DNA of 64,000 bases from Xylocopa sonorina. Taxonomy: Eukaryota > Arthropoda > Insecta > Hymenoptera > Apidae. Below the pieces are notes generated by a model that did no database searches, was not told the DNA's origin, and was given only the letters and a program-made list of their open reading frames with translations. Positions 40,501 to 51,400 of the stretch are shown piece after piece. A program made the position numbers and the translations under genes. Within the stretch, counting starts at the first letter, position 1. Each line of letters starts with the position of its first letter. The stretch covers positions 3,933,501 through 3,997,500 of the forward strand of contig NC_135207.1 of assembly GCF_050948175.1 (NCBI RefSeq), read 5' to 3'.

Positions 40501-43500
40501 AGACCGAGTCGCTTTTAATTAGCCTCGCATTGAACCACCTTTATCGCTTACCGCTTTCACGTTAATTGCCGGTCGCTTGTTAAGCCAGCGCGTGTAGAAA
40601 CAATGCTTGATCTACCTTTTCATGCGATACGTCGGTAATTAAGTAGTGGTGAATGAAGATTGATGAACGAAACGCTAAGGGCGTCGAGGCTTTTCTATCC
40701 AGCACCTGTTCGGAGTCGGTTTTTTTCTCAAGACGTTGCTCGATTGCGATCGAAATCGAGAAGAAAAGGGACGTAATGGATGTCCTGCGTGACCGGATGT
40801 CGCGTGAGTGCGCGATGAGAGCGAAGATTAGATCGTAAGAGGCGAACATCACGATATGATATCACAATTCTCTTAAGATTATCGATGGCGAACTGAAAGA
40901 CACATCCGACGAATCATCGTATAAAATTGAAAAAAGAGTCTATCAAAATGAATCGTCTGCTTTCGGAAAATCGTTCTAGTTTACCTTCAAACAGACAACC
41001 ATCGAGGTGGAATCGTAGAATAGTCGCAGAGCAAATTGTTTTAAATTGAATCACGTTGCTTTTATTTGATCAACGTCGGACCGTGTAGTTTCGTTTGCGT
41101 CGCTTTAATCCACACGCTTAACTATGTCGATCGATACGTATAAAATTGCTGGAAAAATAAAGTGTTCCCGTTGGCATTTTGAAAATCAAGATTTTCTACG
41201 CACGTTTCTCAATGACATTCGATGTTTCGAGAATCGACTGTCGACTCGATGTGGTCGTCGCGCGATTGGCTTCGTACGCGCAGATAATAACCACGAGGGA
41301 AGAGAAGAGGCGAGGATCGTTGGCAGACACCGACCGTTTCCGTATTTTAATAACGGGAATATGTTATCGTGGATGCAAATGAAACGGTATCCTGGCACAT
41401 TGGCTCTTAATAGTCCGCATTTTTAACGTTTCATCGCCTTCCTGTGCCCCGCGGGGTCGCGCTCTGGTAACGCCTGACACAACCGCAATAACGCGAAAAA
41501 GGATGGCGCGGAATTGCGTTTCCTTACCCGTTTTTAGACCTCCTTGGTTAACTGCGCTCTAGGAAAAATGGCCTGGTGAAATTCCGTTTGTCGTGCGAGC
41601 TCGCGAATGGTCGCTCGCGAGAGTAAGTGTTTCGACTAAATGAGAAATTTCACTGAGAATTTTAATTGAGCCAGCCGACAACTCGAGGGGTGGCGAGCAG
41701 TCAACACAGTGCCCAGCTATTCTTGCCCTCTCCGTGCTCCTCTTTTGTTCCGATCTTTCATCGAGGATAAAAACTCGCGTAACCGTTGCCTCAACTGCGC
41801 TAACGTGCGAAAGAAGTCAAGAAGCAAGTATTTACGATCGCGCGTACGACGTCGCGGATACCAAATCTATTTTCGAAACAATTTCCAATTGTTCGAACGA
41901 CGATATAAAATGAATCGTTTATCGCGTCGAATCGCTCGAGTATTTTCGTTTAACGAGTGACTGAACAACAATATTATCCGCGCGGTGCTTGACCCGCGTA
42001 TAAAAATCGATCTCGCGGTATAATTCGTACTCGACACGTTTGATCGAAGTTTCCAACCCCTGTGCGACATCAGCAGTGCCGTCAAAGAAATTCGCTTAGT
42101 CACCGTGCCCGTTTCGCGCATCGTTCGCCTTATATAATTTATATTAAATAAATTCCTCAGATATTGCCAGACGATAAATTAGCAGAGGCTGATACGTTCA
42201 TCGCGCTCGTATCGCTGCATATACAAGCGCGCGTCAGTGATTTTTAATAAAGCGGTAACCCTCCCAGCCCGTCTCCCTTTAATATCGTTGTAACTGGTCT
42301 GATTTTATCGTCGTGTATCTCGCGTGTTCTTCGCTCTCTGCCTCGTATATTCCGCCCCGGCATTATGCTCTGCCGGGAATTTAAATGCACGGTCGAGTAT
42401 TTACTCCTGGAAAATTAAAGGGTTTGTTCTTGATCTGGTCGCTCTCGAAGTTGCATGTTTCGCGAAATTTCGTGAAAATCCTCGGATGCGCTGTGAGATT
42501 CGAGACTTGCTTCCTTTGGTAAAAAGCTAATATTTCGCCTCGAGTAATTCGGTCGACAGTGTCTTAGATGAATGATATATCCGTGCGTGTACGAGAGAAG
42601 GAGAAGAGACAACGAGACGCGACGAAATTGTTCAGCATTGATAAGCAGATCGAGGAAATCCCAGGACTCTGGTTTTCCATTTAGCCCCACTTATTTGATC
42701 GTATTCTGAATTTTATCACTCGGATGATCCTCTTATTTTTATCCGCATACCGTATTATACTCCATAAAGGATCAGATAAAAAGAGCGTGCTTTTAACATA
42801 TACGTATCTGAGGTATAACCGCTACGTGACCAGCATACATTACACACACGGTTTCTCCTTTTCCGTGGAGAAATGAAAACGCGTTGCACCGGTCCTGTTT
42901 ACCTGGAGGACGATCCAAAACGTTCAGATTCAATGTCCATCGTCCACGTGTCCACGTTTCCCTTTCTTCCAAGTTCAGTCGATTCGTCGATTCACCCTTC
43001 GACCCCTTGACTCGGTTATCGCGTCGCGAAAATTCGACGCTGTACGAGTTTACCGTGAATAGAACGAGTTAACTCGTTCTTATGGCAAAACGAATGTGTG
43101 TCAACGATACCAACCTATCCATCTTCCCTCAGGCGATGCATTGTTTATCGCCACCACGACGGTTCGACTGGGTAATTTCGCGTCAAAGATCCCGTTCGAT
43201 GCGAGACAGCTCGAGCAAAAGTGGCCGTAGACGCTCGTCAAAGGAAATCCGTACTCTGAAGGAAGTTCAGTCATGTTTTTCGGTCCCGTGCCACGGATGG
43301 AACACGAGAACCCACTTCAATTAGCGCTGTTTTAGCATCGTTGTACATGCTTCAATCGAACCGTGAAAATATAATTGTTATCCTGGCTGGGTATTCATTT
43401 TTCGAGAAGACAGATACCGTAATGGGCTTTCTGAAGACGTAACGAGGCTGCACTCTAGTCGCGAGGAATAATTCACAGTTTATAGAGCAAACGCGAGCAC

Positions 43501-45793
43501 ACAGAGTTCGCGATTTCTGGTCGAACAAACGGACGTTTGTTCAAACGGATGTTGGAAACCTGTGGACTGGTCAGTCACTGGTACAATTGAATGTATTCGT
43601 ATTCTCGTGTGGAATAGCAACGTACTCGCGTGTTTGAACGCCTTCTCTCGAAAGAACAGCGAATATTTCAAATCGTAGACGTCAATCAGCCATGCTCGAA
43701 TCGATCGTGAACGAAATTCAACAAACGATTACAACGATCTCCGTGCGTGCGTTCGAAGGCAACTCTCGTTCGCGTTTAGACGCACTCAGTGAAGAATTAT
43801 ACGAGGAGTTTTATTCCCAAAGAAATTCCAAGAGAAAAGACTATTCCTCGCTCGTAAAACCGATGGTTTACGCGCGGAATACTGCTCAGCGATTTTTACC
43901 GTCGACAGGAGAAGCGTCGTCGTAGGAAAGATTTCTTTCGAGCGGTCGTCCAACTTCTCCGGTTGGCTCCGGCTCGTGAAAGCGAGGATCCTTTATGTGC
44001 TTCACCTGGACGGGTCGAGCGGCCAGTATATCAGCTATTTCGCATCATCTGGCACGGCTCGCCGCGCGAAATCGAATAATCAACGACGCCGCTTTCGTTA
44101 AATGCAAACAACTTTGTCTATAGCCGTTGGTCTCGACGTTTACGCCTGGCGCTAAAGCGTGGCCGGGTGGCACGGTCGAGCGAGCGAGTGCTTTATGGAC
44201 TTGTCGATCGCGATCGATTCTCGCAGCCCCGCAGACGACGCTCTCCGGTCGAGGCAACGCGGACGATTCGACGGAGTCAAAGAGACGGTCGAAATAAGAG
44301 GAACGTAAATCGAAGTAATGGGACAGGGGATACCCTCTGGTAAACCGCAGCGGTGCGCAACTTGTGTCGCAATATCCAGCCCTTGAACGGGGGCAGAAAC
44401 GTCAGTGGCAGTGGCGCGAGCATTAGCCAGAGCGTTCCCAGAGAAATAGCTGGACTGGTTTAATGCTGGGATTTTATTTTCCAGATCAACAAAGCCCTTT
44501 ATGCTCGCGACCGCTGACAGAAATTGGAAACGGCGCGCGGACGGGCGAGCAGAGACGAAAGAAATTCGAGCGTTTAAGTTTACGACGGTCAAATAACGCA
44601 GGTGGCGCGCAGCAGCGTCGTTTCGAGCGTGTACTCGTTAGTTTTCAAATTAGCTGCTCCCTCTCACTGACGAGCAGCTACGTTCTCTTATTTCCTCGTC
44701 GCTCTAAAACGAGCTTCCGTAAATATCCACAAACTGCCGCGTATCCTCTCAACCCCTTGTTCATCCGATTTTTCCAGTCTGCCTGTTAAACGTTGCTAAC
44801 TTCTGCGCGTTGACGCTTTTCATCTGTCGTTTCAGACATTCTGCACACGTTTAATTATTCTCGTCGATGTCCACTGATCAGCGACAGGTGTGGTTCTAGT
44901 TTCGAAGTCCAGATCGAATAAATTGTTGGGGCTTCCGGTAGATAACGGCCTGGAAACGGAGGTGCCGCAAGATTAGCGACGACGCTGGCTCAGGAGGCGC
45001 AAACCGGCGTTGCTCGAAGCTGGAGAACGGACAGTCGGATAACCAACGCGAGGGCATTTGAAACTGGAACAAACAGCCCAATAAAGGAATTAAACGGCGC
45101 TATTAAACGGACGAGACAGGCAGCATTTCAAGAGGACGGAAGAAACTGTCGCTGGATCGAGGCATTTAAAGTAGATACGACTCGATTCTATCCGAGTGGG
45201 AACCCCGAGGGGTTAAGAATCCAAATAAATCCTGGCTCGAACCGAGTAAGCGGATTATTCGACCCTGGCTGTCGCTGGACTACGCTGGGCTTCGTGCTTT
45301 TCAAAAGGAGCGAAGCCGCACAGCGATGCCTCCTTAAAAGTTGAGAAGCCACCGTGGCTGAGATTAGCTGATAACTTTCAACGATGATCCATCCCCTCGC
45401 GAGGACTATTTACGCGTCGCTGGAATCGAGCACGATTGGTTCTGTGCTTACGATTCTCGAGTGCGCGCACAATCGATGTTGAATCGAGATCGCACGATGG
45501 CTCGTTACCATTCTTGCGTCGTGCCATCGATAACCATAGACGAATGTCATTTCTGCGACGATAGAACGAAGAGCAAGGTAGAATCGTTGGCAGTTGGCGT
45601 TGACGATCGGTTCCGTTACGAACGTGAGAGGTCGAGGCGGAGGGAGGTCCAGTTTGACCACATCTGAGCGAAATTCACCGGTTTCCACGCGAATACGAGG
45701 CCGTCACACGCACGAGGGGCCGTCGTCGTACAACTCGAGGACTCGCGTGTGTTCACGAGGCGTACACGAGGAACGTGCGCATCGCGGCGTTGG
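37522..45793. other. Intergenic stretch, nothing firm seen
   Basis: About 8.3 kb between the two secreted-protein genes. No TATA box followed by a small signal exon was found here, and no RR or other domain was recognised. A short frame at 39021-39056 (start MASFLFVF, followed by a GTACTG donor-like word) has signal-peptide character but no downstream partner exon that I can find. Confidence 0.5.
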
Positions 45794-45830
45794 TATAAAA
45801 GCGTAGAGAAGACGCTGGAAAGTGGCAGTT
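45794..45830 (+). promoter_or_regulatory. Core promoter (TATA and initiator) of the RR-2 gene
   Basis: TATAAAA at 45794-45800 is followed by GCAGTT, close to the insect initiator TCAGTT, with its A at 45827, i.e. 33 bases after the TATA start. The start codon follows 30 bases later, giving a very short 5' UTR. Confidence 0.75.
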
Positions 45831-45856
45831 CTCGCTTGACCGCCTTAAATATCGTA

Positions 45857-45877
45857 ATGGGAGGCATGAGGATCAAG
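45857..45877 (+). other. Coding exon 1 of the RR-2 gene
   Basis: Seven codons ending AAG before the donor GTAGAG, phase 0. It lies 1,510 bases from exon 2 and is far too short to be seen as an open frame; it was placed from the promoter, the phase and the signal peptide it completes. Confidence 0.75.
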
Positions 45878-48291
45878 GTAGAGTATCCTGGACGAGAATT
45901 TCCGGGCGATTTCGGGGAATTTAGAGGCCACAGAGCTGGAGGAGCCGCGGACAGAGGAAGACGAACTGGCTGAAGAATAGAACGAAGCTGGAGCCGAGGA
46001 AAGTGCCGTTTTACGCGGATACGGTTCATCTTTTCTCTACGAAGGACCAGTGCTAAATAAAATTGGAGAAACACGAACAAGAAGGAAGTTTGGCTTTCAA
46101 TTGGTACCCGGGTCCAATTAACGGCAGTGTACAAAGAAACAGGTTCCTTGTTAAGGGAAGTCATACACGTACGAGAACGAAATAAGTAATTCTGTGAGGG
46201 ATGAAGATTGCGGGGAACGAAGTGCCGCAGTTTCGAGGGCCGCGCAGTTGCGTCGCGGTCACGGAACACTGGACCAGCTGCTTGGTATTCCGGATTCGCG
46301 TCGCGTAATTAAAACCGGTGGACATTTTTTTTTTCCTCTTTTTCTCTCTAACCCCTCTCTGTGGTTTACTACGTTCGCGTTCGACGCGATTTAATACTCG
46401 TTACAGCGTTACGAATGGGGCGTTATTAAGTTAAATCGTTCAGACAAATGGATACACCGCGGTCGAAATGACATCGAATTACCCTGATCTCGCGTCTCCT
46501 ATCGTTTCCGCGTCTGGTTTTTCTTTTCTCTTTTTTTTTTTTGTTTCAATACCCTCATCGATACCGCGCGGTGAATCGTTTTCAATAATTCCGCTCGCCA
46601 GCGGTAAACGAGAAAACAAAGTGAAACGGGCACAAAAGCAAGGGGGGGAGAATCGAATTTCAATCGAATGACGAATCGCGAAACTTTTATTGCCGGGTAT
46701 AATCGACAAGCAGAGTTTGTTTTCGAATCGGAAATCGGCGCCTGTGCGCCCTACAATCGGTGTAATTAAAACTGGGACATCTCAGATGGGTGCACTCGTG
46801 CTGTCTCCCTTTGTCCCACCGCTCGTCCACTATTGCCTCTGGGAATCAATTTGTCGCTTTAAGTGCGCCGAGTGTTTCGATTGCTTTCGTTGCGGTTTAA
46901 CCGATCTCCTCGCGGACGCAACATACGGCCAGCCATAATTAAAGTATCGAAAATGGTACACGTGTATGCGATTTAATTCGTCGATCGCGATCAGTCCGCG
47001 GTAATCCCTTTTCTATCGCGAAACCGCGTCGAAATAACATTCAATTGGACCCAATCTGGAGCGCGCGAACGACAGCGAGGGGTGGATCGCGTAAAAAAAC
47101 CTGATCAACGAGAGGATTAACTGAATTCAAGTTGACGTTCCTGCTCGCAGCCTGAGTTCAAGATTGTCAGCTACTTTCCCTCGAGGCTATTATTCACCTG
47201 GAGCTATCGGATATCTCATCTGTCCTGTTCCTCGAGCACGAACAACCACGCGATCGCTGTGAACTCAGACTATTCTCTCTCGTCAATAGCCAGCAAATCC
47301 TGCGGTTATCAGTCTTCCTGGCGTAGGAAGGCTCTCGAGGTGGTTACACGGAGCGGTATTTACGATGTCGACTTTTTTCTGCCGCAGGTCAGTATCGCGT
47401 TGACCATCGCGTTGGCTCTGGGCCATCGATCACGAGCAGGCGTGATCCCCCTCGAAGAGGAGGTCTTCCACGGGCAACAGGACTCAGCGCTGCAGGGTTC
47501 ACTGGCCAGCTCGTACCTGCAGTTCCACGGACCGGTCGAGGGGCCCGCGATCCAGGTGAAAGTGCCGTACGAGGTGGACCAGGAGGAGAACTCGAATCAC
47601 TTGCACGGTCAGGAGCAAGGAGAACAGAGGCACGCGTTGGATTACGTGGCGCATCCGAGGTACGAGTTCGCGTACGGAGTCGAGGACCATCGCACTGGGG
47701 ACTTCCACGCGCAGAAGGAGAGGCGAGACGGTGAGCAGAGGACACGAGCGTGTCTTATTCTCTTACAGCAACACCTCGTCGAGTAGAGAAACTTTTTCGT
47801 ATATCGTGGTTCCTTCGAGAGTGTGTCGCGTGCGAATTTGCGTACGACTGGATCGCGAGAGAAATTCGCGTGGACAGAGGCAGCTGGTGGACGAGTGAAA
47901 AAGGACGAAGAGTTTCTCACCCGCTGACTCTGTTGTGCTAATGGCTAAGCTACTGGCGAAATTTCTCTGACGTTTAATCACCTTCCCGTTACGAGTCCAG
48001 GGATTGGTCCTCGCGGTTTCCGTTTGTCCACGAGCATTCCTTTCCGCAGGAAGCAACGTGTCTGGCCAGTACAGCGTGAAGGAGCCAGGTGGCAGTGTTC
48101 GCGTGGTCAGCTACCACGCGGACAAGGACGGATTTCACGCGGTGGTGCACACTTCCGGCAAGAACGACCACTCTGCTGATGTCTATACCGGTCAAGGCCA
48201 GGCTCGAGTTCACGATCACCAGGCTACGACGCAACAGGAACAAGACGTCCACGATTACGTCGCCTCGTACACCGCCAACGAGGGCTACTGA
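45857..48291 (+). CDS. RR-2 chitin-binding cuticular protein, three exons, 201 aa
   Basis: Structural protein of the insect exoskeleton that binds chitin through an extended Rebers-Riddiford domain (Pfam chitin_bind_4 family). Coding parts are 45857-45877, 47388-47730 and 48050-48291 (606 nt). Exon 1 gives MGGMRIK, and exon 2 continues VSIALTIALALGHRSRAG, together a good signal peptide cut near residue 25. A Glu, Gln and His-rich linker follows. The RR-2 domain spans about residues 92-155: YEFAYGVEDHRTGDFHAQKE, then the RDG split by intron 2, GQYSVKEPGG, and YHADKDGFHAVV. The aromatic residues and the TGD, RDG and GF positions match the RR-2 form typical of hard cuticle. The C-terminal tail is Gln, His and Asp-rich and ends in GY. 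Intron phases are 0 and 1, and donor and acceptor sequences are good (GTAGAG, a T-rich tract before CAG; GTGAGC, TTTCCGCAG). Start choice rests on the TATA box, the matching phase and the signal peptide it completes. Subgroup and orthologue are not known to me. Confidence 0.9.
46531..46542. repeat. T12 homopolymer in intron 1 of the RR-2 gene
   Basis: Uninterrupted T run within the 1.5-kb first intron. No exon follows it. Confidence 0.75.
47388..47730 (+). other. Coding exon 2 of the RR-2 gene
   Basis: Follows the acceptor CTTTTTTCTGCCGCAG and ends in phase 1 at the donor GTGAGC. It encodes most of the signal peptide, the linker and the first half of the RR-2 domain. Confidence 0.9.
48050..48291 (+). 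other. Coding exon 3 of the RR-2 gene
   Basis: Follows the acceptor CATTCCTTTCCGCAG after a 319-base intron. It completes the split Gly of RDG, encodes the second half of the RR-2 domain and the tail, and stops with TGA at 48289-48291. Confidence 0.9.
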
Positions 48292-48440
48292 TCCTTTTGC
48301 GGTCGATCGACTCTCCGCTGCTTTGTACCTGGTTACGTAACGTCTCGACGTTTCCTGTTTCTGCTATACCAAAAGGCTTCCGTCATCGACTCTGGTAGCC
48401 GCGAGCATTACGATCGAGATCGTTCGCGTTGTAAATATAG

Positions 48441-48462
48441 AATAAATATGCACCCGAATAAA
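48441..48462 (+). terminator. Polyadenylation signals of the RR-2 gene
   Basis: Two AATAAA hexamers, at 48441-48446 and 48457-48462, lie about 150-170 bases after the stop codon. The spacing is normal for a short cuticle-gene 3' UTR. Confidence 0.75.
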
Positions 48463-51400
48463 AGCCACGCTATTGTCGACTACGCGTAGTTTCGTTTCGT
48501 CTCTTGGAAACGGTTCCTACGATAACTAACCCTTCGTCGAAGTAGCAATTCGTTGCCAACAGTCTCGCTCCGCGTCCACGTTTCACGCGATACCCTCGCA
48601 GACGGTATTTACCGCGCTGTAAAATGCAAGATCCTCGCTTTCAATAGGCGAACAACGGGGAACGATGGGTCGGGACGATAAGACCAAACGTCGTGTAATT
48701 ATTCGTCGATCGATGCGCCACGGCTGGGGTGGTCGCCGCGAAAGAAGGTCGATCGTCGACGAAACGAGGAAAGCTGAAAAGCTCGACCACACCCGCGCGC
48801 AGGGAGACACACGCTCCGCGTCGTTAAGGCACGTCTCGTCTGATCAATTCGATACCAACGGAACGTCGTTATCGCGAGTGGATAAAGACAAAAGGGGAGA
48901 AGGAGGCGAAACGGGGGGGGCGAGGGGTGGCGCGACGCGAATAACAGGAGACGAGATAAAGGGAGGGCACGTCCGCGCGCTAACAATGCCTCGGATGCAT
49001 GTCGATAGAGGGAGAGGAAGATTGGAGACAAAAAGAACAACGAACGAGACGGCTGGGGGGTTTGGCGAGCCCAGGATAAGGGCTGGTAAGAGGCCGTCGA
49101 CGGTCTCGCGGCCACGTTACATCGTTAAATCGCTAACGATCGGATTGACTCGAGATCCTCCGCGACAGAGGAAACATTTGGAAACGGCCGACGGGAACTG
49201 GGTCGAGCTCGCCCCGGGAGATAAACGAAGGGGATGTTTCACGCGGCGTCGCTTCTTACGTCCGACTCGTGCTAATGACTGTTGCGGATGCTCGAGGAAC
49301 GCGGTAATTTCCGACGGCTCCAGACAGTAATACTAATTACTCTGAGCAACGGGTGGCGCGATCGCGCGACGAGTCTGTTCAGCTGCTGATCGACCGTCGT
49401 GGATCCCACCTCGAAATATCCGACCGCTACCTTCAACGTCCCATCGCGTTAACAAATGATGATGGAAACGTTCGCGTGTTGCGCCATTGACGCGGCTAAT
49501 GAAGCGCCGATTCACGAGATCGACCCTCTCTCGCTCTGTCCCCCGTGCACGGTGCCCTCTCGTTCTTAAACGATCTCCCGCTGCCCCCAGGCAGAAGCGA
49601 AACTCTACGCGAGGTCTGTTAACAGCTGATTCTCGCTCCAGATTCGAGCAAACTTCGACCACCACTTCGAGGAACAGCAGGACAATGTATCGTAATTTGA
49701 ACAAATTCCGTAGGTCTCGCTGTTTGGTTAGTTCGAAACGGGGATGCTCGATCGAGGCTGGTGTCGCCGATTTCGAGGGAACCGCAGGATCTACAGGGAG
49801 TTTCGAAAAGTTTCTACCTCTCCACCAGGTCCCTATGCTTCATAGATAATATTCCAACACGAGTCGATCAATCGAGTAACGCGTTATAAAATGAGAGAGT
49901 AGTCGCTGTTCGTACGAGAATTTCGATCAGCAGACGTGAGATCGGGTCTGTCGACTCTCGAAATCGACGAAACAGAGAGACGTTCCTGGCGAAGCCATAG
50001 ATTACGCGGGGCCAACAGCGTCCGCGACGCGGGCTTTTTCCACGATTCGTGGCGAAAAATCGGGCAACGATTTTTCAAAGCGCTGCGAATCGTTTTTACC
50101 GCACAGTTCATTATTCTGTGTCATTGTTCCGAATAAAATTTCGCTGCCGGGCGAATCGATAGTCGCGCGCGCGCCGGTCGCGTGAATCGCGCTCATATTT
50201 GCGGAGCTCCAATTAGAGTGCCGGAGCGCAACCGTGGCTCGCTTTTTTCCGCTCGGCTCGCGAGCAAACCGGCGAAAACAATACTGGCGCGCGGTGCCGG
50301 AACCAGCCTGGTATATCTTAAATTTACATTCGCAGACGAGATTATGCGCGGCGACAATGACGAATCGACGCCGATCCCGGACGCGATAACGATGTCAATA
50401 TTCCTCTGCGTAAATATTCCCCAAGGCAAAACACGGTGTATTTCCATAATAAATTTGACGACGCGCCACGGCGTGTTTAATCGAACACGAATGTGGGTCA
50501 CCGTTGCGTTAAAACCGCTCGGTCGTGCGGCGGTTGCGCGACCGCAAAAATCGCATAAATATATTATATTCATAACTATTCATTGACCTGATTCCCATGC
50601 TCGACTGCCTCTGATCGTATCGGGGATGTTTAAATAATTGAAAAAATACCCTGGGATCCATATGGTTACCGTAATCCGTGTCCACGTCCCAATGTCCACC
50701 GTCTGACGAATATCAATAAGAATTACAGATGATCTCATTAACGATTACGCAAATAGCGTTATTCATCGATACGGACTAGTGACCGCAGGCTTTCCTGTAA
50801 TTTCTACCAATAACGACCCTCCGATCAACGTTTAATCCCTCTGCGATCTCTGCAACATTCTCGATCCAATCCTCTTTCCATATTTTTCCTCGCAACTTTT
50901 TAATCTCACGATAAACTTACAAGTGTTATCATTCTTATCGAAAATCGCGCAAATTAATCGACGCTTCGTTTGTCTCGAAACGAAGGCAACTTTCGAACAA
51001 GTAAAATCGAAGGATCGCGTCAGACTCTGTGATCGTTTCATCTATTCGACGTAGAAACGAGTATTTCTCGCTGGAAATCGGAAATAGTAAGGGAAGAATG
51101 TATATAGAATATCATCGTAGAACGTGAAAAGCTGGCGCACGCGGGACGATCGTTGGGGTTCGAGGGTGGGCAGCCTGGACGCCGATCGTAGGTGACCATT
51201 TCGTCGCTGCAATTATAATGAATCAGCCGGCAAATGGACAGCGCGGCAGGAACGCGAGCGGATAATCAATAGGCTTGCCATTGGCAGCGCGGGACGGCAG
51301 GAGGAGGGTCGTGCCGGTCCGAGTGGCGTATTTCAATCGGCAGGAAACGCTAGAAAGCCATGGGCCGCGGCAATTTTGCGCTCTCGTCCAGCGTGCCCGT

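Noticed and set aside
45616..46269. Minus-strand 217-codon frame opposite the RR-2 promoter and first exon
   Set aside because: It overlaps the TATA box and exon 1 of a well-supported gene on the other strand and has no protein features.
47259..47786. Unspliced 175-codon frame as the RR-2 gene
   Set aside because: Its first 43 codons precede a clear acceptor and give no signal peptide, and its end reads past a good donor into intron. The spliced model explains the domain better.
48665..49330. Forward frame of 221 codons just after the RR-2 gene
   Set aside because: Arg, Gly and Thr-rich with no signal peptide, domain or splice context, and the opposite strand is also open here. It fits chance in CpG-rich DNA.
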